Source of the DNA: Amycolatopsis balhimycina FH 1894
GTDB lineage: Bacteria > Actinomycetota > Actinomycetes > Mycobacteriales > Pseudonocardiaceae
DNA length: 64,000 nucleotides
Reading direction: 5' to 3'
Assembly (NCBI RefSeq): GCF_000384295.1
Contig: NZ_KB913037.1
Location: 784,762-848,761 of the forward strand
A program made the position numbers and the translations under genes. This document shows positions 21,266 to 29,881 of this stretch, one piece after another; the first letter of the stretch is position 1, and each line of letters starts with the position of its first letter. The notes beneath the pieces are model-generated. The model was not told the origin of the DNA. It searched no databases and was given only the letters and a program-made list of their open reading frames with translations.

Positions 21266-22087
21266 TCACCGCTGGGCGAACACTTCGCGGGCGGCCGCGA
21301 TGGCGTTGAGCGCGGCCGGGAACCCGCAGTAGAACGCCAGGTGCAGCACGGTCTCGACGGCCTCCCGCTCGGTGCCGCCGACGTTCAGCAGACCGTGGAT
21401 GTGCACCTTCAGCTGCGGCAGCGCGGTGCCCAGCGCGACGCACGCCGCGATCGTAACGAGCTCCCGGTGGCGCAGGCTCAGGTGCGGGCGGGGGTAGATC
21501 TCGCCGAAGGTGAACTCGACGATGTAGCGGGCCAGGTCGGGGGCGATGTCCTGGAGCGCCTCGGCGACCTTCTCGCCCGCCTCGCCGTCGATCGCCTTCA
21601 TCGCGGCCAGGCCGCGCTCGTAGCGGTCGGCGATGCCGGCCCACGGCGGCGCCTCTGCCGGTTCGGACGACGCGGGCTCGGGTTCGTCGTCCGGCAGGCT
21701 CTCGAACAGCGTCTTGAGCTGCCCCAGCGCGTTCAGGGTCGCGGGGAACCCGGCGAACGAGCTGACCTGGATGACCGCTTCGACCAGCCCCCGCCGGGTG
21801 CAGCCGACGGTGAGCGCGGCCTTGGCGTGGAACTGCAGCTGCGCACCCGCGTAGCCGAGCGCGGTGAGCGCGGCGACCGTCACCAGCTGCCGCTCCGGCA
21901 GCGGCAGGCCGGGCCGGTGGTAGACGTCGCCGTAGATGAACCCGACACACCGCTCGCCGAACTCGGCCTCCCCGATGCTCGCGAACAGGTCCAGCACGGC
22001 GGGCCGTTCGACGCCGCCGAGCCGCTGGATGAGGTTCAGGCCCTGGGCGAAGGACGCGGAGCGGTCGTGCTCCTGCGCTTCGGACAT
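21266..22087 (-). CDS. Double carboxymuconolactone decarboxylase-domain protein (AhpD-like fold)
   Basis: A 273-aa protein with two tandem CMD domains: residues about 25-125 (GDVYHRPGLPLPERQLVTVAALTALGY) and about 165-270 (GEIYPRPHLSLRHRELVTIAACVALG). The usual AhpD CxxC pair is not evident; the first domain has GCTRRGLVEAV and the second GGTEREAVETV with His-bearing helices, closer to gamma-CMD/oxidoreductase-type members. The biochemical role is open; proteins of this type act in peroxide defence or as small lactone enzymes. It converges on the GH74 gene and is probably unrelated to cellulose use. Confidence 0.8.
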   Translation of the reverse strand: MSEAQEHDRSASFAQGLNLIQRLGGVERPAVLDLFASIGEAEFGERCVGFIYGDVYHRPGLPLPERQLVTVAALTALGYAGAQLQFHAKAALTVGCTRRGLVEAVIQVSSFAGFPATLNALGQLKTLFESLPDDEPEPASSEPAEAPPWAGIADRYERGLAAMKAIDGEAGEKVAEALQDIAPDLARYIVEFTFGEIYPRPHLSLRHRELVTIAACVALGTALPQLKVHIHGLLNVGGTEREAVETVLHLAFYCGFPAALNAIAAAREVFAQR

Positions 22088-22121
22088 CGTGGTGTGGTTT
22101 CCCTTCCGGAGTTGTTTCGGC

Positions 22122-22290
22122 TCAGCCGAGGCAGGCCCGGGTGGCCTGGTCGGCCTTGCGGCGTTCCAGACGCGGCGGGATCCCGCATTCGACGATCAGG
22201 GTCTTCGCCACTTCGGCCGGAACGGCCTCCTCGCGAAAGCCCAAGGCGGCGAGCCGGTCTCGGTAGGGCTTGCTCCCTGGCTTGACCTGT
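22122..22290 (-). pseudogene. Possible remnant of a regulatory gene
   Basis: The minus strand reads KPYRDRLAALGFREEAVPAE then VAKTLIVECGIPPRLERRKA before a TGA at 22124. This resembles the N-terminal region of some actinomycete helix-turn-helix/TPR regulators. It lacks a good start, continues upstream only as low-quality open frame and stops within about 50 residues. I take it as a fragment; it could also be a real small protein. Confidence 0.3.
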
Positions 22291-22384
22291 CGGCTGATCG
22301 TTTCATCCAACGATTTCCGAAGTGGGGGTCCCCTCGGTGCGACAGTACCGCAGCGTGACAGTCCCGGCGTGCGCCAGAACGCCT

Positions 22385-22398
22385 TGAGAGCGCTCCCA
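22385..22398. promoter_or_regulatory. CebR-type operator
   Basis: TGAGAGCGCTCCCA, two mismatches from TGGGAGCGCTCCCA in one half-site, same variant as at 26294. It lies 370 bp upstream of the CBM2 protein gene. Confidence 0.65.
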
Positions 22399-22661
22399 GC
22401 GGCCTCCGACCGGGACGCGCCGCGGATCCGATCGTGATCTTGGGCCGGATTCGCGGAATCCACTCCAACGGCGGCATCCGGCGGCTCTCGCCGGTGGCGC
22501 AGCGCGATCACGGCATCTCCTGCCCTGCAACGGCTTCGGCCGTTCAGGAGCGTTCAGTGGACGGCGGGAGCGCCCCGCCGCCGGAAAACCGACCACCTGA
22601 TCGGGCCACGTCCGGGCGGGCCTTTACAAGGGCGACACGCGGGGGTTACCTTCTCGTCGGC

Positions 22662-22675
22662 TGGAAGCGCTCCCA
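22662..22675. promoter_or_regulatory. CebR-type operator upstream of the CBM2 protein gene
   Basis: TGGAAGCGCTCCCA, identical to the operator at the GH74 gene, 92 bp before the ATG at 22768. Confidence 0.85.
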
Positions 22676-22767
22676 TGCCAGGTCGCCTCGCCAGAACGCG
22701 GCCAACCACCCAGGGGCGCCGTGGTGCAGGCCACGGCGCCCCTGTCCGCGTCCCGGGAGGACCCCCG

Positions 22768-23937
22768 ATGAACAGGTTCGCCGGCGCCCTCGCCGGGCTC
22801 TGCCTCGCCGCGGCGGGCACCACCGCCGTCGTTGTCGTTGCCGCAAAGTCCGCCGCCGCCGCGCCGGCCTGCTCGGTCGCCTACCGCGTCAACCAGTGGC
22901 AGACCGGATACACGGCCGACATCACCGTGACCAACGGCGCCACCGCACTCTCCTCCTGGGCGCTCACCTGGCACTACCCCGGAACCCAGTCGGTCACCTC
23001 GGCCTGGAACGCCACCGTCCGCCAGACCGGGAACGCCGTCACGGCGGAGAGCCTTCCGTACAACGCCGCCTTGCCCGCCGGCGGCTCGGTTTCGTTCGGC
23101 CTCCAGGGCACCTACAGCGGGACGAACACCGAGCCCACGGACTTCGCGCTCAACGGCGTCTCGTGCGGCGACACCGCTCCCCCGACGACGACCACCCCGC
23201 CGACGACCGTGACGACCAGCCCGACCACGACGACGTCCGGGCCGCCGCCCGCCGGGTGCGCGAACGCCGCGATCTGCGACGACTTCGAGCAGCAGACCGG
23301 CGGCACCCCCGGCGGCCGCTGGACCGTCGGCGCGGCCAACTGCACGGGCACCGGCACGGTCGCCGTCGACAGCACCGTCGCGCACTCGGGCTCCCGCTCG
23401 GTCAAGGTCACCGGCCAGGGCGGCTACTGCAACCACGCCTTCCTCGGCACGAGCCTCGGCAGCGTCGGATCGGGCGCGTTCTACGGCCGGTTCTGGGTCC
23501 GCCACACCACCGCGCTGCCCACCGGGCACGTCGCCTTCATGGCCATGCGCGACACCGCCGACGCCGGCCGCGACCTGCGGGCCGGCGGGCAGAACCGGGC
23601 CCTGCAGTGGAACCGCGAGTCCGACGACGCGACGCTGCCCGCGCAGAGCCCGGCCGGCGTCGCCCAGAGCGTCCCGCTGCCGACGGGCACCTGGTCCTGC
23701 TTCGAGTTCCAGCTCGACGGCGCCGGGGGCAAGCTGCGGACGTGGCTCAACTCCACCGAAGTGCCCGGGCTCGTCGTCGACGGCGTCCCGACCCCCGACA
23801 TCGACCAGCAGTGGCTCGGCCGGGCCTGGCACCCGGCCGTGACCGACCTCCGGCTCGGCTGGGAGAGCTACGCCGGCGACGCCGACACGCTGTGGTTCGA
23901 CGACGTGGCCGTGGGCAGCACGCGGATCGGGTGCTGA
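22768..23937 (+). CDS. Secreted CBM2 protein with Cip1-like C-terminal domain
   Basis: 389 aa from ATG 22768 (GGGAGG upstream). A signal peptide (LAGLCLAAAGTTAVVVVAA, cleavage near SAAAAPA) is followed by an N-terminal CBM2 (CSVAYRVNQWQTGYTADI to FALNGVSCG), a Pro/Thr linker and a C-terminal domain of about 220 residues (ICDDFEQQTGGTPGGRWTVG, GGYCNHAFLG, FYGRFWVRHTT, LRLGWESYAG) that resembles the Cip1-type beta-sandwich family known from cellulolytic fungi and streptomycetes. The reaction of Cip1 is poorly defined; lyase activity has been suggested. Operators upstream tie it to cellulose utilisation. CBM2 is secure; the C-terminal assignment is from memory of the family. Confidence 0.8.
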   Translation: MNRFAGALAGLCLAAAGTTAVVVVAAKSAAAAPACSVAYRVNQWQTGYTADITVTNGATALSSWALTWHYPGTQSVTSAWNATVRQTGNAVTAESLPYNAALPAGGSVSFGLQGTYSGTNTEPTDFALNGVSCGDTAPPTTTTPPTTVTTSPTTTTSGPPPAGCANAAICDDFEQQTGGTPGGRWTVGAANCTGTGTVAVDSTVAHSGSRSVKVTGQGGYCNHAFLGTSLGSVGSGAFYGRFWVRHTTALPTGHVAFMAMRDTADAGRDLRAGGQNRALQWNRESDDATLPAQSPAGVAQSVPLPTGTWSCFEFQLDGAGGKLRTWLNSTEVPGLVVDGVPTPDIDQQWLGRAWHPAVTDLRLGWESYAGDADTLWFDDVAVGSTRIGC

Positions 23938-23946
23938 CCGGGGGGC

Positions 23947-24942
23947 CTACCGGCCGAGGATCCGGTCGATCTCGGCCAGCTCGTCGCCGGTGAATTCGAG
24001 GTTCGCCGTCGCCGCGACGGTGTTCTCGAGCTGCGCGACGCTGCTGGCCCCGATCAGCGCCGAGGTGACGCGGCCGCGACGCAGCACCCAGGCGATGGCG
24101 AGCTGGGCGAGCGTCTGCCCGCGCCGCTTCGCGACGTCGTTCAGCGCGCGGACGGTCGCGAGGGTCTCCTCGGTGAGCCGGTCGCTGGTGAGGAACGGGC
24201 TGGCGCCGGCCGCCCGCGAGTCGGCCGGGACACCGTCGAGGTAGCGGTCGGTCAGCAGGCCCTGGCTCAGCGGCGAGTACGCGATCGAGCCGACGCCGTG
24301 CTCGTCCAGCGTGTCGAGCAGGCCGTCCTCGACCCAGCGGTCCAGCATCGAGTACCGCGGCTGGTGGATCAGCAGCGGCGTGCCCAGCTCCTGGAGCGCG
24401 GCGAGCGCGGCCGTGGTCTGCTCCGGCGAGTAGTTGGAGATGCCCGCGTAGAGCGCTTTCCCGGAGCGGACGGCGGTGTCGAGCGCGCCCATCGTCTCCT
24501 CGATCGGAGTGTCCGGGTCCGGACGGTGCGAGTAGAAAACGTCGAAATAGTCCAGGCCGGTGCGCGCGAGGCTCTGGTCGAGGCTGGCGAGGAGGTTCTT
24601 GCGCGAGCCCCACTCGCCGTACGGGCCGTCCCACATCAGGTAGCCCGCCTTGGACGACACCAGGATCTCGTCGCGGTACGGGCGGAAGTCGGCGGCGAAG
24701 TGCCGCCCGAAGTTCGCCTCGGCCGCGCCGGGCGGCGGGCCGTAGTTGTTGGCCAGGTCGAAGTGCGTCACGCCCAGGTCGAACGCCCGGCGCAAGACGG
24801 CGCGCTGGACGTCGAGGGGCTTGTCGTCCCCGAAGTTGTGCCACAGGCCGAGCGACACGGCGGGCAGCTTCAGCCCGCTGCGCCCGGCCCGCCGGTAGGG
24901 CATGCCCGCGTACCGGTCTTCGGCCGCGACGAAAGGCGACAT
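23947..24942 (-). CDS. Aldo/keto reductase (YghZ/AKR14-like)
   Basis: A 331-aa NADPH-dependent aldo/keto reductase starting at ATG 24942. The barrel begins YRRAGRSGLKLPAVSLGLWHN and carries DLGVTHFDLANNYGPPPG (catalytic Asp/Tyr region), SSKAGYLMWDGPYGEWGSRK (Lys), DYFDVFYSHRPDP (His) and the cofactor segment ALIGASSVAQLE. The sequence is closest to the YghZ-type reductases that act on glyceraldehyde 3-phosphate or methylglyoxal. Its stop lies 10 bp from the convergent CBM2-protein stop. It may share a transcript with the AGE-family gene 32 bp upstream. Confidence 0.92.
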   Translation of the reverse strand: MSPFVAAEDRYAGMPYRRAGRSGLKLPAVSLGLWHNFGDDKPLDVQRAVLRRAFDLGVTHFDLANNYGPPPGAAEANFGRHFAADFRPYRDEILVSSKAGYLMWDGPYGEWGSRKNLLASLDQSLARTGLDYFDVFYSHRPDPDTPIEETMGALDTAVRSGKALYAGISNYSPEQTTAALAALQELGTPLLIHQPRYSMLDRWVEDGLLDTLDEHGVGSIAYSPLSQGLLTDRYLDGVPADSRAAGASPFLTSDRLTEETLATVRALNDVAKRRGQTLAQLAIAWVLRRGRVTSALIGASSVAQLENTVAATANLEFTGDELAEIDRILGR

Positions 24943-24974
24943 GGTTCTCCTTGTCCGGAAGGGTCCTCGGAAGT

Positions 24975-26171
24975 CTAGCGACGCGGCAGGAGCGCGCCGG
25001 CGAACGACGCCGCGGGCGGCAGGCCGGGCAGCAGCGTCGCCTGGTAGGCGTGGTAGATGTCCGGTTTGCCGGCCCACACCGTCGCCGCGGGCCGGTTCTC
25101 CGGGTCGAGCTCGTGGTGCCACGACCCGAGCTCGCGGTCCACGAAGCGGTCTTCGGCGTGCTCGCACCACTCCCGGAACCGCTCGAGGTACGCCGGGTCG
25201 CCGGTTTCCTGGTGCAGCGTCCACGCGGCGGCCATCGCCTCCGTCACCACCCAGTGCAGGCGGTTGCGCACCACCGGCGTCCCGGCGAAGTCGGTGGTGT
25301 AGACGAACCCCGCCCGGCCGTCGACGGCCCAGCCGGTCCGGACCGCCGTCTCGAACAGCGCGACGGCGTCGGGTAACAGCCACGGCGGCGCCTCGTCGCC
25401 GAGGGCGCGCGTGAGGTGCACGGCCAGCCGCGCCCACTCGAAGAGGTGCCCGACGGTCGCGCCGAACGGGCGGAACGGGTCGGCGGGCCGGCCCCGGTTG
25501 AACTCCGGCCGCACCCGCCAGTCCGGGTCGTAGTGTTCCGGGAGCAGCCAGCCGTGCGCGCGGGCTTCGCCGTGCACGAGGTGGTCCACAATGGACAAGG
25601 CGCGCGTCGCCCACACCCGGTCGCCGGTGACGTCGGCGGCGGCCAGGAACGCCTCGACCGTGTGCATGTTGGCGTTGGCCCCGCGGTAGTCCTCCAGGCG
25701 CGTCCAGCGGCGGTCCCAGACGTCGGCGACGAGCCCCGGCCCCGGTTCCCAGAACCGGCGTTCGACGACTTCGAGTGCCTCGGCCAGCAGCGGTTCGGCC
25801 CCGGCGGCACCGGCGGCGGCCGCGCTCGCGGCCGCCAGGACGACGAAGGCGTGCTCGTAGGCCCGCTTTTCGGCCAGGGCCGCCGAGGCGTACCAGCCGC
25901 CGTGCTCCGGGTCGCGCAGCAGCCCGGTCAGCGCGGCGACGCCGTGCGCCACCCGCTCCCCCGCGGCCGGCTCGCCCCGCAGCGCCGCCAGCGCGAAGAC
26001 GTGCGTCATCCGGCAGGTGATCCACGTCTCGACGGGACGGTCGAGCACCGGCCGCCCGGCGTCGTCGAGCCACGCGAACCCGCCGCCGGGGTGCGCCGCG
26101 CGGGCGGCGAATCCGAGCAACCGGGCGGGTTCGGCGCGCACCCAGGCGGGCACCGAAGACGGACTGTCCAC
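24975..26171 (-). CDS. AGE-family sugar epimerase/isomerase
   Basis: A 398-aa (alpha/alpha)6-barrel protein from GTG 26171 (VDSPSSVPAWVRAE). AGE-family landmarks are WITCRMTHVFALAAL near residue 50, EDYRGANANMHTVEAFLAA (catalytic His of YihS/mannose isomerase type), GHLFEWARLAVHL (His/Glu) and LGSWHHELDP near the end. Relatives interconvert mannose, fructose and glucose, sulfoquinovose, or epimerise cellobiose. The ANANMH motif favours an aldose-ketose isomerase. Placed in a cellulose/hemicellulose locus, it may process mannose or cellobiose. It is divergent from the LPMO gene, sharing a CebR-type operator region. Confidence 0.85.
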   Translation of the reverse strand: MDSPSSVPAWVRAEPARLLGFAARAAHPGGGFAWLDDAGRPVLDRPVETWITCRMTHVFALAALRGEPAAGERVAHGVAALTGLLRDPEHGGWYASAALAEKRAYEHAFVVLAAASAAAAGAAGAEPLLAEALEVVERRFWEPGPGLVADVWDRRWTRLEDYRGANANMHTVEAFLAAADVTGDRVWATRALSIVDHLVHGEARAHGWLLPEHYDPDWRVRPEFNRGRPADPFRPFGATVGHLFEWARLAVHLTRALGDEAPPWLLPDAVALFETAVRTGWAVDGRAGFVYTTDFAGTPVVRNRLHWVVTEAMAAAWTLHQETGDPAYLERFREWCEHAEDRFVDRELGSWHHELDPENRPAATVWAGKPDIYHAYQATLLPGLPPAASFAGALLPRR

Positions 26172-26293
26172 TCTCTGCCTTTCTCCACGGGGCCGGTCCG
26201 GATGATCGACGGCCTCCGCCAAGGTAGGCCAAGGCGGCCGCCCCGGTCACCGCGGGATGTTCCGGAAGTGACCGCCGCCGCGTATCCTCGTCG

Positions 26294-26307
26294 TGAGAGC
26301 GCTCCCA
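26294..26307. promoter_or_regulatory. CebR-type operator between AGE-family and LPMO genes
   Basis: TGAGAGCGCTCCCA, 35 bp before the LPMO GTG and in the 171-bp divergent region, so it could serve both genes. Confidence 0.75.
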
Positions 26308-26342
26308 GTCTTCGACGCACGCTACCCAATGAAGGGACAGAC

Positions 26343-27404
26343 GTGACCAGGAGACGAAGTACGATCCTCGCCGCCGTCACCGTGCTGCTGGCGAGCCTGA
26401 CCGCCATTCTGCTGAACACCGGCACGGCCGAGGCGCACGGCGCCATGATGAAACCGGGCAGCCGGACCTTCCTGTGCTGGCAGGACGGGCTCAGTTCGAC
26501 CGGCGAGATCAAGCCCGTCAACCCGGCCTGCGCGGCCGCGGTCGGCGTCAGCGGCGCCAACTCGCTGTACAACTGGTTCGCCGTGCTGCGGTCCGACGGC
26601 GCCGGGCGCACGCGGGGGTTCATCCCCGACGGGAAGCTGTGCTCCGGCGGGAACCCGAACTACGCGGGCTTCGACGGCGTCGGCGCGTGGCCGCTGACCC
26701 ACCTCACCTCCGGCGCCCAGTTCGACTTCTCGTACAACGCGTGGGCCGCGCACCCGGGCTGGTTCTACACGTACGTGACCAAGGACGGCTGGGACCCGGC
26801 CAAGCCGCTGACCTGGGACTCGCTGGAGGATCAACCGTTCCTGACGGTGGACCACCCGCCGGTGACCGGCCAGGTGGGCACGGTGGACGGCCAGTACAAG
26901 TGGACCGGCGCGCTGCCGTCGAACAAGACCGGCCGGCACATCATCTACTCGGTGTGGAAGCGTTCCGACAGCGCCGAGACGTTCTACGGCTGCTCGGACG
27001 TCACCTTCGACGGCGGCCACGGCGAAGTCACCGGCGTGAAGGACCCGGGCTCCCCGCCCACGTCGACCACGCCGACGACCACCACCGGCACCCCGCCGCC
27101 GGGTTCGTGCATGGCGATGTACGAGATCACCAACGCCTGGAACGGTGGCTACGAGGCCAAGGTGACGGTGATGAACCACGGCACCACGCCGTACTCGAGC
27201 TGGCAGGTGGGCTGGACACTGCCCGCGGGCCAGACGATCGGCAGCGTCTGGAACGGCACGCTGAGCCAGTCCGGCTCGGCGGTCACGGTCCGCAACGCCA
27301 GCTGGAACGGCCAAGTGGCCGCGGACGGCCAGACCACCTTCGGGATGGTCGTCAACACCACGGGAGGCAGCGCCGCGCCGTCGCCGACGTGCCAGGGCAC
27401 CTGA
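26343..27404 (+). CDS. AA10 lytic polysaccharide monooxygenase with C-terminal CBM2
   Basis: 353 aa from GTG 26343, with AAGGGA upstream. The signal peptide ends AEA before HGAMMKPGSRTFLC, so the mature protein starts with the copper-binding His. The second brace His lies in NAWAAHPGWFYTYVT. The catalytic domain ends near GHGEVTGVKD; a short Pro/Thr linker and CBM2 (CMAMYEITNAWNGGYEAK) follow. It oxidatively cleaves crystalline polysaccharide, most likely cellulose given the CBM2 and the neighbours, boosting the GH48/GH6 enzymes. A CebR-type operator lies upstream. Confidence 0.95.
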   Translation: MTRRRSTILAAVTVLLASLTAILLNTGTAEAHGAMMKPGSRTFLCWQDGLSSTGEIKPVNPACAAAVGVSGANSLYNWFAVLRSDGAGRTRGFIPDGKLCSGGNPNYAGFDGVGAWPLTHLTSGAQFDFSYNAWAAHPGWFYTYVTKDGWDPAKPLTWDSLEDQPFLTVDHPPVTGQVGTVDGQYKWTGALPSNKTGRHIIYSVWKRSDSAETFYGCSDVTFDGGHGEVTGVKDPGSPPTSTTPTTTTGTPPPGSCMAMYEITNAWNGGYEAKVTVMNHGTTPYSSWQVGWTLPAGQTIGSVWNGTLSQSGSAVTVRNASWNGQVAADGQTTFGMVVNTTGGSAAPSPTCQGT

Positions 27405-27423
27405 CCATCTCTTGTGGACAGCT

Positions 27424-27472
27424 CGTGAAGGCCACCTTCAGGAACTCTATGTTCCTCAAGGTGGCCTTCACG
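27424..27472. terminator. Intergenic hairpin between convergent LPMO and LacI genes
   Basis: CGTGAAGGCCACCTTCAGGA AC (27424-27445) pairs with 27451-27472 with one mismatch; the right arm overlaps the last codons of the LacI gene. It is nearly identical to the hairpin at 21153. Confidence 0.8.
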
Positions 27473-28394
27473 AATGTGCGGGGCCGGTGCTGCCGCGGGT
27501 GATCAGCCTCGGCCGGGACGCGCCCACGTCGCCGGTGGCTTCCCCGGCCAGCACGTCGTGCAGCACCGAAGCCGCGAGCGAGCCGAGTTCGCCGAGGGGG
27601 CGCCGGATCGCGGTGAGCGCCGGGCGGACCAGCCGGCAGAGCGGGGTGTCGTCCCACGAGACCACCGAGAGGTCCCGCGGCACCGCGAGGCCGAGTTCGC
27701 GCGCGGCGGCGAGCGCGGCCACGGCGAGGCCGTCGGTGTCGCACACCAGCGCGGTGGGCCGGGGGCGCCCGGCCAGTACCCGGCGGACCGCGTCGGCCGA
27801 GGGCTCCGGGTGGGCCGGACCGGCGGGGAACGCCCGCTGCCGCGCCGCCGGGTCCGCGAACACCGCCGCGCCCGCGACGCGGACCACGCGCCGGTGCCCC
27901 AGTGCGGCCAGGTACTGCAGCACCTCGGCGGCCCCGGTCGCGTCGTCCACCCGCACCGACGGGACGCCCGGCACCCCGCCCTGGCCGCCGAGCACCACCG
28001 CGGGCAGGCCGATCCGCACCAGCTCGGCCGCGCACCCCGGCTCGGTGAGCAGCACGCCGTCGACCTTCCGTTCCGCCCGCCAGCGGCGGTAGACCGCCAG
28101 TGCGGCGTCGCGGCCGGCGGCGACCTGGATCAGCAGCTCGTCGGGGAACCCGTCGAGCAGGGCCGGGACCACCACCTCGAACGGCCGGTCGAGCACCAGG
28201 CCGATCGCCCCGGTCCGGCCGCCGGACAGCGCCCGCGCGGTGCTGCTCGGCGCCCACCCGAGCTCCCTGGCGATCTCGGTGATCCGCTGCCGGGTCGCCT
28301 CCGAAACGCCGGGGCGGCCGTTGAGGGCGTAGGAGACCGCGCCCTTGGAGACGCCGGCCTCCTTCGCGATGTCGGTGATCGTCGGACGCTTCAT
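27468..28394 (-). CDS. LacI-family repressor, short form
   Basis: 308 aa from ATG 28394. The N-terminal helix-turn-helix is canonical (PTITDIAKEAGVSKGAVSYALNGRPGVSEATRQRI) with hinge LGWAPSSTARALSGGRTGAIGLVL. The sugar-binding core is short: about 25-30 residues are missing after GLVLDRPFEVVV and again around AVFADPAARQRAFP compared with the usual 330-345 aa family. It lies divergent from an orphan cellobiose-binding-protein paralogue with a CebR-type box between them, so local control of that gene, and perhaps autoregulation, is likely. The inducer cannot be predicted, more so given the shortened effector domain. Confidence 0.9.
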   Translation of the reverse strand: MKRPTITDIAKEAGVSKGAVSYALNGRPGVSEATRQRITEIARELGWAPSSTARALSGGRTGAIGLVLDRPFEVVVPALLDGFPDELLIQVAAGRDAALAVYRRWRAERKVDGVLLTEPGCAAELVRIGLPAVVLGGQGGVPGVPSVRVDDATGAAEVLQYLAALGHRRVVRVAGAAVFADPAARQRAFPAGPAHPEPSADAVRRVLAGRPRPTALVCDTDGLAVAALAAARELGLAVPRDLSVVSWDDTPLCRLVRPALTAIRRPLGELGSLAASVLHDVLAGEATGDVGASRPRLITRGSTGPAHS

Positions 28395-28514
28395 CGCACC
28401 CCTTCCTCGCACCACGTGCCGCGCCAAACCGGCACCGGCCAGCGGTCCGTGTTCACCCGGACACCCGCTGTCGCACGGCTTGACACTCGCCGCACCCGGA
28501 AACGAGACTCGATC

Positions 28515-28528
28515 CGGGAGCGCTCCCA
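28515..28528. promoter_or_regulatory. CebR-type operator in the LacI/solute-binding-protein divergent region
   Basis: CGGGAGCGCTCCCA, one change from the perfect palindrome, 46 bp before the ATG at 28574. Confidence 0.8.
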
Positions 28529-28573
28529 GCCAACGAGGGACGGGAGCCGGTCTCCCCCGGGGAGTGCGCGCGC

Positions 28574-29845
28574 ATGAGGAAGATCCGAAGACGGCTGGCC
28601 TTCGCCGTCGCCGTCGTCCTGCTGGTCCTGACCGGAGGGTGCGGCCCGCGCGCGCAGGAGCACATCACGCTCACCGTGGCGACGTTCGGCGAGTTCGGCT
28701 ACGAAGACCTCATCCCCGGGTACGAGTTCACCCACCCCGGGCTCACCATCCGCCAGGTCCGCACCGAGCAGGGCGGGCCGTACCACCAGGACCTGCTGAA
28801 GAAGCTGCAGAACGGCCAGGACCTCGCCGACGTCCAGGCCGTCGAAGAGGGCCACCTCGCCGACGTGCTCGCGCAGTCGGCGAAGTTCGCCGACCTGGCC
28901 AAGATCGGGCCGTCCGACGTCAAGCCCGGCCGGTGGCTGGAGTGGAAGTACGAAGCGGGCCGCAGCAAGGACGGCAAGCTCGTCGGCTACGGCACGGACA
29001 TCGGCCCGCTGGCCATGTGCTACCGCAAGGACTTCCTCGAAGCGGCCCAGCTGCCCACCGATCCCGGCTCCGTGAAGACGATGTTCGCGACCTGGGACAG
29101 CTACTTCAAGGCGGGCGAAAAGTACGTCAAGCGCTCGCACGGGAAACCGTGGTTCGACTCGGCGGCGCAGATCTTCAACGCCAAGGTGAACCAGCTCCCG
29201 GTCGGGTACCTCAACCGCGACGATCACTCGACGCTCGAAACGAACACCGCGTTGAAGGACGCCTGGGACCAGGTCTCCACCGCGGTGAAGCAGGGGCAGT
29301 CGGCCGGGCTCACCGCGTTCGAGGACGACGGCAACAACGGACTGCGCCTCGGCGGGTTCGCGACGAAGGTCTGCCCGGCGTGGATGCTCGGCATCATCGA
29401 GCAGCAGGCCGGGATCGCCAACGCCGGCAAGTGGGCGATCACCGACGCCTTCCCGGACGGCGGCGGCAACTGGGGCGGCTCCTACCTCACCGTGCCGGCC
29501 GCGAGCCCGCACCAGAAGGAGGCCGCCACGCTCGCCGCCTGGCTGACCGCGCCGGAGCAGCAGCTGCACGCGTTCCGGGTGAGCGGGAACTTCCCCAGCC
29601 AGGTCGAGGCGTTCACCTCCCCCGACCTGCTCAGCGAGATGAACAGCTACTTCGGGGGCGCGCTGAGCGGGCAGGTCTTCGTCGCCCAGGCCCGCAAGGT
29701 CGGGAAACCGCAGTACAAGGGCCCGGGCGACGGCAAGATCCAGGAGGCGGTGATCGCGCCCGCGCTCAAGTCGGTCGAGCAGGGCGCCGACCCGGCCGCC
29801 GCCTGGCAGCAGGTGCTGGCCGGGGTGCACCGGCTCGTCCCCTGA
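28574..29845 (+). CDS. Orphan CebE-like sugar-binding lipoprotein
   Basis: A 423-aa family-1 solute-binding protein with a lipoprotein signal (FAVAVVLLVLTGGC; Cys about 24). It is a clear paralogue of the CebE in this window: both share GEFGYEDLIPGYE/TEFGYEALIPEYE, EGGPYHQDL-type sequence, VEEGHL, GYGTDIGPLAMCYRKD, GGGNWGGSYLTVP and KPQYKGPGDG. No permease genes follow; the next gene is on the other strand. It probably feeds cello-oligosaccharides to CebFG or to a permease elsewhere, or acts as a sensor. Control by the adjacent LacI repressor is likely. Confidence 0.9.
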   Translation: MRKIRRRLAFAVAVVLLVLTGGCGPRAQEHITLTVATFGEFGYEDLIPGYEFTHPGLTIRQVRTEQGGPYHQDLLKKLQNGQDLADVQAVEEGHLADVLAQSAKFADLAKIGPSDVKPGRWLEWKYEAGRSKDGKLVGYGTDIGPLAMCYRKDFLEAAQLPTDPGSVKTMFATWDSYFKAGEKYVKRSHGKPWFDSAAQIFNAKVNQLPVGYLNRDDHSTLETNTALKDAWDQVSTAVKQGQSAGLTAFEDDGNNGLRLGGFATKVCPAWMLGIIEQQAGIANAGKWAITDAFPDGGGNWGGSYLTVPAASPHQKEAATLAAWLTAPEQQLHAFRVSGNFPSQVEAFTSPDLLSEMNSYFGGALSGQVFVAQARKVGKPQYKGPGDGKIQEAVIAPALKSVEQGADPAAAWQQVLAGVHRLVP

Positions 29846-29881
29846 CCGGGTATTCCCTGGCCGGAGTCCCGGGCGCACGGG

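Larger units (their letters stand above)
22291..22767. other. Long upstream region with two CebR-type operators
   Basis: No gene is supported in this stretch. It carries CebR-type boxes at 22385 and 22662 and leads into the CBM2 protein at 22768, with GGGAGG about 7 nt before its ATG. A short direct echo (AGGGGCGCC/ACGGCGCCCC) near 22711-22743 could form a weak hairpin in the leader. Confidence 0.5.

Noticed and set aside
22434..22767. Open frames upstream of the CBM2 protein as a longer gene
   Set aside because: The ATG at 22768 has a ribosome site and directly begins a good signal peptide; upstream frames cross operator sites.
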